The notes beneath the pieces were generated by a model that was given only the letters and a program-made list of their open reading frames with translations, was not told where the DNA came from and ran no database searches. A stretch of DNA of 64,000 nucleotides from DASUPK01 sp963743575. Lineage in GTDB: Bacteria > Actinomycetota > Thermoleophilia > Solirubrobacterales > 70-9. The translations under genes were made by a program, and so were the position numbers. The stretch's first letter is position 1. Every line of letters begins with the position of its first letter. Where the stretch lies: assembly GCA_963743575.1 (NCBI GenBank), contig CAVUQC010000007.1:310001-374000 (forward strand), given 5' to 3'. Below, piece by piece: positions 34,165-42,320 of this stretch.

Positions 34165-34642
34165 GGGATTCAGGTCGATCCCGCGAAACCTCTTCCGCGA
34201 CCTGCGCGGCCTGGGCGGCAACGAGCGGATCGCGGTGATCGGCTGCGCGGTGATGATCGGCAGCCTGCTGCTCCCGTGGTACCAGTCCCCGATCTCCAAC
34301 GATCTCGTGCTCACCGGGATCGGCGGCTTCAGCTGGGCGGAGGGGGCGCTGCTGCTGATCGCCGCGGCGGCCACCTTTCTGGCGCTGCAGTGCGGCGGCG
34401 GCTACGTGCCTCCCCGGCCGCTCCGCGAGTGGGGCCTGTTCGTGGCGGCGGGAATCTGGGCGGCCGGAATCGTCGTCTACCGGATGCTCGACCGCCCGCC
34501 GTTCACGCTCGGCGGGCGGGATGAGCCCTACGACCTCCACTACGCGATCTTCGTCGGCCTGGCCGGCGCCCTGATCATCATCGTCGCCGGGCTGCGGATG
34601 AGGCCGCGGGAGCGAGCGAAGCGCCCCCAGGCGCCCGACTGA
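34142..34642 (+). CDS. Four-helix membrane protein, unknown
   Basis: About 166 residues if the GTG at 34142 is used. This overlaps DUF2203 and gives a basic N-terminus (SRSSRGFRSIPRNLFRDLRG) before four hydrophobic segments: IAVIGCAVMIGSLLLPWYQ, ALLLIAAAATFLALQCGGG, GLFVAAGIWAAGIVVYRML and YAIFVGLAGALIIIVAGLRM. A later start (for example an ATG inside TM1) would destroy the first helix. The extracytoplasmic loop contains SPISNDLVLTGIGGFSWAEG. No family recognised. It is the last gene of the plus-strand operon and ends four bases before the convergent PPK2 stop. Confidence 0.65.
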   Translation: MAASRSSRGFRSIPRNLFRDLRGLGGNERIAVIGCAVMIGSLLLPWYQSPISNDLVLTGIGGFSWAEGALLLIAAAATFLALQCGGGYVPPRPLREWGLFVAAGIWAAGIVVYRMLDRPPFTLGGRDEPYDLHYAIFVGLAGALIIIVAGLRMRPRERAKRPQAPD

Positions 34643-34646
34643 GCGC

Positions 34647-35417
34647 TCACTCCTCGATCGGCGCCGGGGGCTTCATGCCGTGACGGCGCATGCCGTCCTC
34701 GATCTCCTCGATCACCGTCTCGATCACCTTGACGCGGGCATAGCGCTTGGATTCAGCCGGGATCAGATGCCATTTGGCCTGCGGCTCGATGCTGGTTCGG
34801 CCCACCATGTCCTCGACAGCCTGTCTGTACTCCTTCTGCTTCTCTCGGTTTCGCCAGTCGTCCTCGGTCAGCTTCCAGGCCTTGAGCGGATCCTTCTCCC
34901 GAGCCTTGAACCGCTTGAGCTGCTCCTTGGGCGAGATCTGCAGCCAGAACTTGACCAGGATCGTGCCCTCGTCCGCGAGCGTCCGCTCGAAGGCGTTGAT
35001 CTCGTCATAGGCCCGGAGCCACTGCTCGCGGGTCGCGAACCCCTCGACCCGCTCGACCAGCACCCTCCCGTACCAGGAGCGGTCGAAGACCGCCATCCCG
35101 CCCCAGCCCGGGAGCGACGGCCAGAAGCGCCAGAGGAAGTGATGTCGCTTCTCATCACTAGTCGGAGCGGCGAACTGGACGACGCGGACATGGCGCGGGT
35201 CGAGGGGAGCGACGAGGCGCTTGATCGCTCCACCCTTACCCGAGGCGTCCTCCCCCTCGAAGAGGACGCAGACGGGCGGCCCGATCTCACCCTTCCCGAT
35301 CAGGCCGCCGAGCGTCAGGCGGAGCTGCTCGAGGCGCGTCTGGGACCGCTTCAGGCCCTCGGCCTCCTCCTCGCGGGAGAGCCTCTTCGTCAGGTCGAGA
35401 TCGTCCAGGACACCCAT
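34647..35417 (-). CDS. ppk2: PPK2-family polyphosphate:nucleotide phosphotransferase
   Basis: 256 residues. Walker A EGEDASGKGGA (54-64), Walker B FDRSWYGRV (111-119) and the lid region KDPLKAWKLTEDDWRNREK are diagnostic of PPK2. VRVVQFAAPTSDEKRHHFLW, ILVKFWLQISPKEQLKRFKA and WHLIPAESKRYARVKVIE match the remaining blocks. The lid and Walker sequences are of the single-domain type that moves phosphate from polyphosphate to AMP, ADP or GDP; the class cannot be decided by eye. It overlaps the end of a small membrane gene by TGATG. The CHAD and CYTH genes lie within 4 kb, both linked to polyphosphate in other bacteria. Confidence 0.93.
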   Translation of the reverse strand: MGVLDDLDLTKRLSREEEAEGLKRSQTRLEQLRLTLGGLIGKGEIGPPVCVLFEGEDASGKGGAIKRLVAPLDPRHVRVVQFAAPTSDEKRHHFLWRFWPSLPGWGGMAVFDRSWYGRVLVERVEGFATREQWLRAYDEINAFERTLADEGTILVKFWLQISPKEQLKRFKAREKDPLKAWKLTEDDWRNREKQKEYRQAVEDMVGRTSIEPQAKWHLIPAESKRYARVKVIETVIEEIEDGMRRHGMKPPAPIEE

Positions 35418-35614
35418 CAGAAACCCGTAGGCGCGCGGCCGTTGTGGGTTGCGATCGCGAGCTGGAGCAGCCCGATTGCGGCCAGGATCACCACGATCCC
35501 GAAGGCGATGATCCAGTTGCTCTTTGCGCCGTGGCCGTACCAGCCCACCAGGAAACCGATGGCGAGCAGCACGGCATAGGGGCCGAGCGAGTCGGGCAGG
35601 GCGATGGCGAGCAT
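35417..35614 (-). CDS. Small two-helix membrane protein
   Basis: 65 residues from the ATG at 35612-35614. Two hydrophobic segments (PYAVLLAIGFLVGWYGHGA and WIIAFGIVVILAAIGLLQLA) are joined by a short KSN turn, with a polar tail. A longer frame reads antisense to the MoxR gene and is discounted. The stop overlaps the PPK2 start as TGATG, so the two should be translationally coupled. Function unknown; it may tether or regulate PPK2 at the membrane, which is inference. It diverges from the MoxR gene with 24 bases between starts. Confidence 0.65.
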   Translation of the reverse strand: MLAIALPDSLGPYAVLLAIGFLVGWYGHGAKSNWIIAFGIVVILAAIGLLQLAIATHNGRAPTGF

Positions 35615-35638
35615 CAGGCGGTATCTATCATCCCCCAG

Positions 35639-36580
35639 ATGCCGGACTCCGAGCCACAGTCGGTCGCCCAGGTCCGCGAGGGACTCGGCGAGGTCGGATA
35701 CCTCGCCGACGAGGCCGCCGCGCTCGTTTCCTTCCTCGCGCAGCGCCTCGGCAAGCCCATCCTGGTCGAGGGTCCCGCCGGCGTCGGCAAGACCGAGCTC
35801 GCCAAGGCGCTCTCGCGTTCCACCGGCCGCCGGCTGGTTCGCCTCCAGTGCTACGAGGGGCTCGACGAGGCCAAGGCACTGTACGAGTGGAACTACCGCA
35901 AGCAGCTGCTGCGAATCCAGGCGGAGGCCTCCGGCGAGGCCGAGGCGGCGGCTGAGGGATCCTGGGCGCGCACGCGGGGCGACATCTTCTCCGAGGACTT
36001 CCTTTTCACCCGGCCGCTGCTCGAGGCGATCAGCGCCGAGGAGCCGGTCGTCCTGTTGATCGACGAGATCGATAAGACCGATCAGGAATTCGAGGCGATG
36101 CTGCTCGAGGTCCTCTCCGACTTCCAGATCTCGATCCCGGAGCTCGGCGTCATCGAGGCGCGCACCCGGCCGATCGTCGTGCTGACTTCCAACAACTCGC
36201 GCGAGCTGACCGAGGCGCTCAAGCGCCGCTGCCTCTACCTCTGGCTGGACTACCCGTCGGTTGACCGCGAGCTCGAGATCGTCCGACTGCACTCACCGGA
36301 GCTCGACGAGGGCCTCGCCCGGCGGCTCGTGGAGATCGTTCACATGATCCGAGCGCTCGATCTGAAGAAGCCGCCCTCGATCGCGGAGTCGATCGACTGG
36401 GCGCGCACGCTGCTGCTGATCGGCGCCGACGACATCGATCGCGAGACCTTCGAGCAGTCGATGAGCATCCTGGTCAAGCACCGCTCCGACATCGACCTCG
36501 TCGCCGAACGCGTCTCCGTGAAGCTCGAGGGCAACGGCGTCACCGGCGGCCTGACCCCGCCGGGCTCCTCCGGGAGCTGA
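35639..36580 (+). CDS. MoxR-family AAA ATPase (CoxD-like)
   Basis: 313 residues from the ATG at 35639. Walker A ILVEGPAGVGKTELAKAL (41-58), Walker B VVLLIDEIDKTD, sensor 1 VVLTSNNSRELTEAL and the arginine-rich RRCLYLWLDYP segment fit the CoxD subgroup of MoxR ATPases. SGEAEAAAEGSWARTRGDIF is a subgroup-specific insert. MoxR ATPases work with VWA proteins as chaperones that insert metals or assemble complexes. The VWA partner follows two bases downstream. No CO dehydrogenase genes are nearby, so the client is unknown. Confidence 0.92.
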   Translation: MPDSEPQSVAQVREGLGEVGYLADEAAALVSFLAQRLGKPILVEGPAGVGKTELAKALSRSTGRRLVRLQCYEGLDEAKALYEWNYRKQLLRIQAEASGEAEAAAEGSWARTRGDIFSEDFLFTRPLLEAISAEEPVVLLIDEIDKTDQEFEAMLLEVLSDFQISIPELGVIEARTRPIVVLTSNNSRELTEALKRRCLYLWLDYPSVDRELEIVRLHSPELDEGLARRLVEIVHMIRALDLKKPPSIAESIDWARTLLLIGADDIDRETFEQSMSILVKHRSDIDLVAERVSVKLEGNGVTGGLTPPGSSGS

Positions 36581-36582
36581 GC

Positions 36583-37938
36583 GTGGCCTCCACCGCGGGC
36601 AGCCTGCTCGCCTTCTTCGAGGACCTCCGCTCGGAGGGCGTCGCCGTCGGCACCTCCGAGATCCTCGACGCGTTCGCCGCCCTCGACGAGGTGAGCTGGA
36701 CCGACCAGCGCGACTTCCGGGAGTCCCTGGCCGCGACGATCGCCAAGTCCCAGGAGGACCGGCGGATCTTCGAGCTGCTCTTCGACCGACACTTCTTCCG
36801 CGCGGCCGAGACCGAGGCGCTCGAGCAGGGGATCGAGGACGAGCGCTTCGAGGGCTCTGGTGACCGCATCGACCTCGACGAGCTGCGCGAGGCCATCCGC
36901 CGCGCGATCTTCGAGGGCAACGACGGCGAGATGCGCGACCTGGCCCGTCTCGCGATGACCGCCTTCGGGCGCCAGGGCGAGCGCTCGGGGGTGATCGGCG
37001 TGGACGTGCAGCGGATCCGCCGGGCCCTGGACCTGCAGGCAGGAGGGCGTCGCAACGACGAGGACGCCCTCCCATTGGACCCGGAGGACATCCGCCAGTT
37101 CGAGCGCTACCTGCGGCGCGAGCTGGAGCGAGCAACGATCGAGCGCACCGGCAAGCTCCCCCCCTCCCGCCCACTCGCCGAGCTCGACCGCACCCTGCCG
37201 ACCAGCCCGGCCCAGGACCTGACGGCCGTCCACCGCGCCGTCGCCCAGCTGAAGCGCCGAATCGCGACGCTCGGGCACGAGCAGCGCGGGCGCACGCGCG
37301 GCCGCCACGTCGACGTCCGCCGCACGATGCGGGCTTCACTGGAGACCGGCGGGGTGCCGCTCAACCTCCGATACCGCCCGAAGCGCCCGCGGCGGCCGGA
37401 GATCTACGTCCTCTGCGACGTCTCGACCTCTGTGTCGAGCGCGAGCGTGTTCTTCCTCTCGGTTCTACACGCGCTGCACGACTCGTTCCGCAAGCTCCGC
37501 AGCTTCGTCTTCATCGAGCGGATCTCGGAGGTCACCGACATCTTCGAGCACGAGCGCGACTTCCGGAAGATCTCGGAGAGCATCTCCTCCGAGGGCGGCG
37601 TCGCCGACGTCTCGGGATACACGGACTACGGTCGTGTCTGGCTCGAGTTCGGCGAAGAGATCGCGGAGGATCTGGGCCCGCGCTCAACCGTGATCGTCCT
37701 CGGAGACGCCCGCACGAACGGGCGCGAGCCCCACGCCGCCACCTTCGGCGCGATCGCCGAGCATGCCGGCCGCACCTTCTGGCTCAACCCCGAGCCGAAG
37801 CTCTACTGGAACTACGGCGACTCGGTGATGGCCGCCTACGAGCCCTATTGCGACGGGGCCTTCGAGTGCTGGACGACGAAGCATCTGGAGAACTTCGTCA
37901 ATGTGATCGCCGGAAGCGCTTCGCGAGTCGACTCGTGA
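36583..37938 (+). CDS. VWA-domain protein (CoxE-like)
   Basis: 451 residues from a GTG start. The N-terminal helical part (SLLAFFEDLRSEGVAVGTSE, RDFRESLAATIAKSQEDRRI) is the CoxE-like region. The C-terminal VWA has a full MIDAS, CDVSTSVSS at about 278-286, with SGYTDYGRVWLEF and VIVLGDARTN supplying the other ligands. Arg-rich RHVDVRRTMRASLETGGVPL precedes the VWA domain, as in CoxE proteins. It would act with the adjacent MoxR ATPase. The last 41 bases overlap the convergent CHAD gene. Confidence 0.92.
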   Translation: MASTAGSLLAFFEDLRSEGVAVGTSEILDAFAALDEVSWTDQRDFRESLAATIAKSQEDRRIFELLFDRHFFRAAETEALEQGIEDERFEGSGDRIDLDELREAIRRAIFEGNDGEMRDLARLAMTAFGRQGERSGVIGVDVQRIRRALDLQAGGRRNDEDALPLDPEDIRQFERYLRRELERATIERTGKLPPSRPLAELDRTLPTSPAQDLTAVHRAVAQLKRRIATLGHEQRGRTRGRHVDVRRTMRASLETGGVPLNLRYRPKRPRRPEIYVLCDVSTSVSSASVFFLSVLHALHDSFRKLRSFVFIERISEVTDIFEHERDFRKISESISSEGGVADVSGYTDYGRVWLEFGEEIAEDLGPRSTVIVLGDARTNGREPHAATFGAIAEHAGRTFWLNPEPKLYWNYGDSVMAAYEPYCDGAFECWTTKHLENFVNVIAGSASRVDS

Positions 37939-38917
37939 ACTTCTTCGGCTTCTCGGCGTAGATCCGCCCGCCCAGCGAGATCGCGGCGAATTCGAGCTCG
38001 CCGCGGCGCTGGTCGATCTCCTGGAGCAGGTGACGCTGGTCGGCGGGAGTCGCGAAGGCGTCGCGCCGGCCCTGCGCCTCCTCTCGCAGGAGGGCGAGGT
38101 CGTGGTCGTCGCCGAGGTGATCTGAGAGGTCGTGCGCGTGGTCAGCGAGGGCACCGATCATCGGGCGGTCGGCCTCCCGAATCAGGCGCAGCTGGTACCA
38201 CAGATCCTTCACTCGCTTGCGGAGCTCGTGCAGGTTGGTGACGCTCGCTTCCTCCTCGACCGAGCGCAGGCGCTTGCGGCCCCGACGGTAGGTGCGATGG
38301 AGCCCGGGTGCGATCACTCCCCAGCCGTCTCCATCCAGGACGAGCTCGTCAAGGCTCGACCGGCAAGCGATCAGCTCGGCCGCCGCGGAGGCCATCGTGC
38401 GCTCGATGGTGCCGTCGTCATGTGCGTCGCGGTTCTCGGCATCGAGCTGCTCGCGCAGCTTCCCGGAGCGCCTCCCCGCGGCCGGCCCAAAGCGCTCGCG
38501 GAGATCGTCGAGGGAGGAGACCAGGATCTCGGCGTCACGGTGGGCGCTGAGCTTCCGAGCGACGTCCCGGTAGTGGTCGTTCTCGCGCCGCCAGGCGTCG
38601 TCGCCGATCGCATCGCGGACCAAGCGGAGCGCCGAGCGGATCTTCTTCATGTCCTTGCGGGCCTCGTGGATGGCCTCCGCGGGCCCGTTCTCAGCCTCGC
38701 CTCGAAGCTGGGTCACCGCGTCATCCACCTGGGCCAGCAGGATCCGCCTGATGCCCGGCCCAACCGACTCCTCCTCCAGCAGCCGGTAGGCCGTCGAGTC
38801 GGCCGCGTCGCCGTCCGATTCCCGCAGCTTCTTGATCCCGATCCCAGCGGCAGCGGCGGCAGCCGTGCCTGCGGCGGCCAGGGCGACGGTCTTGTCGCGT
38901 GTGATGGGCGTATCCAT
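37898..38917 (-). CDS. CHAD-domain protein
   Basis: 339 residues. A short N-terminal helix with an Ala-rich hydrophobic stretch (KTVALAAAGTAAAAAAGIGI) may be a weak membrane anchor. The CHAD domain follows with its conserved His-containing repeats: AIHEARKDMKKIRSALRLVR and NLHELRKRVKDLWYQLRLIR. HRDAEILVSSLDDLRERFGP and LSDHLGDDHDLALLREEA complete it. CHAD domains bind polyphosphate through basic helices and target proteins to polyP granules. A CYTH-domain gene lies immediately upstream on the same strand (57-base gap), recreating as two genes the CYTH-CHAD arrangement seen elsewhere as a fusion. Confidence 0.9.
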   Translation of the reverse strand: MDTPITRDKTVALAAAGTAAAAAAGIGIKKLRESDGDAADSTAYRLLEEESVGPGIRRILLAQVDDAVTQLRGEAENGPAEAIHEARKDMKKIRSALRLVRDAIGDDAWRRENDHYRDVARKLSAHRDAEILVSSLDDLRERFGPAAGRRSGKLREQLDAENRDAHDDGTIERTMASAAAELIACRSSLDELVLDGDGWGVIAPGLHRTYRRGRKRLRSVEEEASVTNLHELRKRVKDLWYQLRLIREADRPMIGALADHAHDLSDHLGDDHDLALLREEAQGRRDAFATPADQRHLLQEIDQRRGELEFAAISLGGRIYAEKPKKFTSRLAKRFRRSH

Positions 38918-38974
38918 CTCCTGCCCATATGGGTGCGGAACTAACGGGCGGAGATGTAAAAACGCCGATAACCG

Positions 38975-39448
38975 TCAGTGGGACAAAAATCGCGCCGACG
39001 GAACACCCGAGGTCGCCAGGGTCTCGTTCAGGTAGCGATGATCCCCAGTGACCTCCTCGCCGAGCCAGCCGGGCGGCTCATACGCCTTCGCCTCCTCCTC
39101 GGAGGGAAATTCGATTTCGGCGACCATGAGCCCCTCGAGGTCGCCGCCGTAGACGTCGAGCTCGATCTTCAGGCCGCCCTGCGGGAGGACGTGGCGGCGC
39201 TTCCTGAGCCGTCGGCCCTCCGTCAGCGCCCAGAGCTCGTCGAAGCTCGCGCGGTCCAGTTCGACCTCGGCCTCCTCCCGCGACAGCCCCGAGCCGCGCT
39301 TTGCGGTGAGCAACAGCCGATCGCCCTTGCGACGGAGCCTCACCTCGCCTTCAGAGCCGATCGCCAGGTATCCCTGCTCGATCTCATCGGCCTGAGCCCC
39401 GCCGAGATCCGGCGATGCGTTCACCAGGAACTTCCTCTCGACCTCCAT
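38975..39448 (-). CDS. CYTH-domain (triphosphate tunnel) protein
   Basis: 157 residues from the ATG at 39446-39448; upstream in-frame codons run into the riboswitch and are rejected. The family motif MEVERKFLVN is at the N-terminus. EIEQGYLAIGSEGEVRLRRK, LLLTAKRGSGLSREEAEVEL, RRLRKRRHVLPQGGLKIELD, MVAEIEFPSEEEAKAYEPP and VTGDHRYLNETLA complete the tunnel, with its alternating Arg/Lys and Glu. CYTH enzymes hydrolyse triphosphate or inorganic polyphosphate chains, or make cAMP. The gene precedes CHAD and diverges from the thiamin-regulated transporter. Confidence 0.92.
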   Translation of the reverse strand: MEVERKFLVNASPDLGGAQADEIEQGYLAIGSEGEVRLRRKGDRLLLTAKRGSGLSREEAEVELDRASFDELWALTEGRRLRKRRHVLPQGGLKIELDVYGGDLEGLMVAEIEFPSEEEAKAYEPPGWLGEEVTGDHRYLNETLATSGVPSARFLSH

Positions 39449-39477
39449 TTCGACTCCGTAGACTCCCACGTGGACCC

Positions 39478-39567
39478 GACAGGGGGGCTCGCGGGACGTG
39501 CGGGCTGAGATAGCGGAACCCCTCCGCTGACCCTTTGAACCTGTGCGGTAATGCGCGCGGAGGGAGC
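39478..39567 (+). ncRNA. TPP riboswitch (THI element)
   Basis: Sequence landmarks occur in order: GGGGGGCTCGC at the 5' side, GGGCTGAGATAGCGG (39502-39516), CCGCTGACCC, TTTGAACCTG (39534-39543), then GCGGTAATGCGCGCGGAGGGA (3' conserved region, ending about 39565). These match the TPP aptamer: CUGAGA, ACCC, GAACCUG, UAAUGC and AGGGA. The 3' AGGGA is also the ribosome-binding site of the ATG at 39568, so TPP should hide it and block translation. A TAGACT hexamer at 39459-39464 could be the -10 element. Confidence 0.95.
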
Positions 39568-40368
39568 ATGCTGACGAGACTTCGCGAAGGTACTCAGGAC
39601 GCGGCCCGCGAAGGCCGTCCGATTCGCGCAAGCGGGATCTCCCACTCCTTCGGCGAGCTGCGGGTCATCGACCGGCTCGACCTCGAGGTCGAGCCGGGCG
39701 AGGTGCTCGGGATCGTGGGCCCCTCCGGCTGTGGCAAGACCACGTTGCTGGAGCTGCTCGCCGGACTGCGGACGCCCGATTCGGGCTCGGTCTCGATAGG
39801 CGGGCGCTCCGATCCGGCGGAGCGCCTCGAGGGCTGCGCCTACATGCCCCAGCGAGATCTCCTGCTCCCCTGGCTTTCGGCGGTCGACAATGCGGCGCTC
39901 GCCCTGCGGCTCGCCGGCGCGTCCAGGTCCGCCGCGAGGGCCGAGGCGGGCGGCCACTTCAAGCGGCTGGGGCTGTCGGGCTTCGAGGGGGCCCGGCCGG
40001 GCGAGCTCTCGGGGGGAATGCGCCAGCGCGTCGCCTTCCTCCGCACGCTGATGGCGGGCCGCCCCGTGCTGCTCCTCGACGAGCCATTCGCGTCGCTGGA
40101 TGCCATCACGCGAGCCGAGATGCAGTCCTGGCTCGCGGGGGTCCTCGGCCCCGACCTCCACACGGTCGTCCTCGTCACCCATGACGTGGAGGAGGCGCTC
40201 TACCTCTCCGACCGGGTCCTGGTTCTGACCCCGAGGCCGGCGACGATCGCGGAGCAGATCGAGATCGAGGCGCCGCGCGCCACCGACCGCGCGGCCGCCG
40301 TCACCTCGCCCGAGTTCGCCGAGCTCAAGGAGCGCGCACTGCGGAGCCTCGCGGAGGCGGCGCGATGA
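39568..40368 (+). CDS. thiZ: ABC transporter ATPase for thiamin-pyrimidine precursor (ThiZ-like)
   Basis: 266 residues from the ATG at 39568, directly after the riboswitch. Walker A GPSGCGKTTL (51-60), the Q-loop in YMPQRDLLLPW, signature LSGGMRQRVAFLRTLM, Walker B VLLLDEPFASLDAI and the H-loop VTHDVEEALYLSDRVL are all intact. It belongs to the nitrate/sulfonate/taurine-type family that includes ThiZ. With the TPP riboswitch and the next two genes, it should energise uptake of a hydroxymethylpyrimidine or formylaminopyrimidine precursor of thiamin. It overlaps the permease gene by four bases. Confidence 0.92.
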   Translation: MLTRLREGTQDAAREGRPIRASGISHSFGELRVIDRLDLEVEPGEVLGIVGPSGCGKTTLLELLAGLRTPDSGSVSIGGRSDPAERLEGCAYMPQRDLLLPWLSAVDNAALALRLAGASRSAARAEAGGHFKRLGLSGFEGARPGELSGGMRQRVAFLRTLMAGRPVLLLDEPFASLDAITRAEMQSWLAGVLGPDLHTVVLVTHDVEEALYLSDRVLVLTPRPATIAEQIEIEAPRATDRAAAVTSPEFAELKERALRSLAEAAR

Positions 40369-41147
40369 GCGCGGCACGGCGATATCTGGCGCCGGCGGCC
40401 GTGATCCTGATCCTGCTCGGCGCCTGGGAGGTGGCGGCGCAATGGGACTGGATCTCCAACGCCCTCAACATCGAGGACTTCCTGGTTCCGGCGCCGAGCG
40501 ACATCGCCACCTCGCTGTGGCGCGACCGGTCGCTGCTCGCGGACGACTCCTGGGTCACCCTGCGTGAAGTCCTCCTGGGCTTCCTCTGCGCCCTCGCGGC
40601 GGGCCTCGCGTTCGCCGTGATCCTGCATCTGTCCGACACCCTGCGCCGCGCGTTCTATCCGCTGCTGGTCGCCTCGCAGACCATCCCGCCGGTCGCGATC
40701 GCCCCGATCCTGATCGTCTGGTTCGGCTTCGGGCTGGGGCCCAAGGTCCTGCTGATCGCGCTGGTCTGCTTCTTCCCGGTCACCGTCAACACGCTCGACG
40801 GACTGCGCTCGGTCGATCCGCAGCTGATCACGATGATGCGGACGCTGGGCGCGAGCCGAACCCAGATCCTGGGCCGGGTGGAGCTGCCCTCGGCACTGCC
40901 GTACTTCTTCAGCGGAACCAAGATCGCAATCGCGGTCGCGGTGATCGGCGCCGTCTTCGCCGAGTGGGCAGGGGCCGGCTCGGGCCTCGGCCATCAGATC
41001 CTGATCGCCTCCAGCAACCTGCTGACGGCCAGGATGTTCGCTGCGATCACCCTGCTCTCGGTGATGGCGATCATCCTCTTTGCGATCGTCTCCCTGATCG
41101 AGCGAAAGGTGGTCACCTGGGACAACCGGGGGGTGACGCGGATATGA
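40365..41147 (+). CDS. thiX: ABC transporter permease (ThiX-like)
   Basis: 260 residues. About six membrane segments and the BPD_transp_1 EAA-type loop: MRTLGASRTQILGRVELPSA then LPYFFSGTKIAIAVAVIGAV. The periplasmic-side start contains an SsuC/ThiX-like VPAPSDIATSLWRD segment. It overlaps the ATPase stop and the binding-protein start by four bases each (ATGA), so the three proteins are made in ratio. The complex would be a heterotetramer of two ATPases and two permeases with the lipid-anchored binding protein. Confidence 0.92.
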   Translation: MSAARRYLAPAAVILILLGAWEVAAQWDWISNALNIEDFLVPAPSDIATSLWRDRSLLADDSWVTLREVLLGFLCALAAGLAFAVILHLSDTLRRAFYPLLVASQTIPPVAIAPILIVWFGFGLGPKVLLIALVCFFPVTVNTLDGLRSVDPQLITMMRTLGASRTQILGRVELPSALPYFFSGTKIAIAVAVIGAVFAEWAGAGSGLGHQILIASSNLLTARMFAAITLLSVMAIILFAIVSLIERKVVTWDNRGVTRI

Positions 41148-42151
41148 GCGTCGCGATGCGCCCCTCAGTGCTGATCGCAGCCGCGGCGGTCGCCCTCGGC
41201 CTGACCGCCTGCGGCGGCGGGGACGAGCCCACCAAGGGCTCGTCATCGAACCCTGCGCCGTTCACGCTCGCCCTCGACTGGTACGTCAACCCGGACCATG
41301 CCGGGATCTACAGCGCGCTCGACCGCGGCTTCTTCAAAGCCGAGGGCCTGGACGTCCGGCCGCAGGTCCCCTCGGACCCCGCCGCGCCGATCAGGGAGGT
41401 GGCCGCGGGGCGCGCCGATCTCGCGGTCTCCTACGAGCCCGAGGTCCTGCTCGCCCGGGAGCGGGGCCTGGACGTCCAAGCAGTGGGAGCCGTCGTCGAT
41501 CAGCCGCTGACCTCGCTGATCTCCCTCCCGAAGGCCGGCATCTCCGCCGGCGCCGACCTGCGGGGGAAGACCGTCGGGACGGCCGGAATTCCGTACCAGT
41601 CGGACTACCTCCAGACGATCCTGCAATCGGCCGGTCTGCCGTCCTCAACGGCGAATGAGGTCAACGTCGGTCTCAACCTGCTCCCCACCCTGATCGCGGG
41701 AAGGGTCGACGCGATCCTGGGCGGCTTCCGGAACATCGAGGGCGTCGACCTCCAGCAGCGGGGGCTCGACCCGCGCATCGTCCCGGTCGACCAGCTCGGA
41801 GTGCCGACCTACGACGAGCTGGTCCTGGTCGCGCGGCGAACCACGGTGGAGCAGCATCCGGAGCCGATTCGGAGCTTCATCGCCGCGCTTGCCCGGGGGA
41901 CCTCCTACGCGATCGCCCATCCGCAGGAGACCGCCAACTCGGTGCTCACCGCCGGTATGGGCCTGGACCCTATGCAGACACGCGCGGAGGTCGATGCGAC
42001 GCTGCCGTTGCTGAGCGGGACTCAGGGCCGCCCGTACGGCTTCATGGACCCCCGTGAGTGGCGGGAGTACGCCGAGTGGATGGCAGAGCACGGTCTGATC
42101 TCCTCCGCGCCCCGGACGAGCGACGTGCTCAGCAACGCGCTGCTGCCCTAA
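41144..42151 (+). CDS. thiY: Substrate-binding lipoprotein, NMT1/THI5-like (ThiY)
   Basis: 335 residues from the ATG at 41144 overlapping the permease stop. The signal peptide has lipobox LTACGGG (Cys at about 24). The mature part is an NMT1/THI5-type periplasmic-binding fold: LALDWYVNPDHAGIYSALDR, GFFKAEGLDVRPQVPSDPAA, REVAAGRADLAVSYEPEVLL, GKTVGTAGIPYQSDYLQTIL and NVGLNLLPTLIAGRVDAILG. LDWYVNPDHAG matches the THI5/ThiY ligand-site region for formylaminopyrimidine-type compounds. With the upstream TPP riboswitch this makes a thiamin-precursor importer the best call; alternative ligands are sulfonates. Confidence 0.9.
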   Translation: MSVAMRPSVLIAAAAVALGLTACGGGDEPTKGSSSNPAPFTLALDWYVNPDHAGIYSALDRGFFKAEGLDVRPQVPSDPAAPIREVAAGRADLAVSYEPEVLLARERGLDVQAVGAVVDQPLTSLISLPKAGISAGADLRGKTVGTAGIPYQSDYLQTILQSAGLPSSTANEVNVGLNLLPTLIAGRVDAILGGFRNIEGVDLQQRGLDPRIVPVDQLGVPTYDELVLVARRTTVEQHPEPIRSFIAALARGTSYAIAHPQETANSVLTAGMGLDPMQTRAEVDATLPLLSGTQGRPYGFMDPREWREYAEWMAEHGLISSAPRTSDVLSNALLP

Positions 42152-42257
42152 TCGCCGGCCTTCCTCGCTCAAGAGGGTGATTTCAGGCCGCCCCTCATTG
42201 ACCAAAGTGGCGGTATCCGGAGTTGCGGGTGCCATGAACCCATAAGTCCGGACACTT

Positions 42258-42292
42258 GGTGAGTTGTTCCGGCATTTCCGGAGGAACTCACC
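42258..42292. terminator. Bidirectional terminator between convergent genes
   Basis: Fifteen-base arms GGTGAGTTGTTCCGG and CCGGAGGAACTCACC, with two adjacent mismatches, enclose a CATTT loop. It lies between the ends of the ThiY gene (42151) and the glycosylase gene (42321). A second pair of self-complementary TCCGGA hexamers (42218 and 42247 area) adds further pairing. No T-run, but the position and strength fit a shared terminator. Confidence 0.6.
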
Positions 42293-42320
42293 AGAGGCCA
42301 CCGGTCAGGTGGGGCGCGGG

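Noticed and set aside
35639..37938. CO dehydrogenase locus
   Set aside because: Only the CoxD/CoxE-like accessory pair is present; no coxM, coxS or coxL subunits appear within the window.
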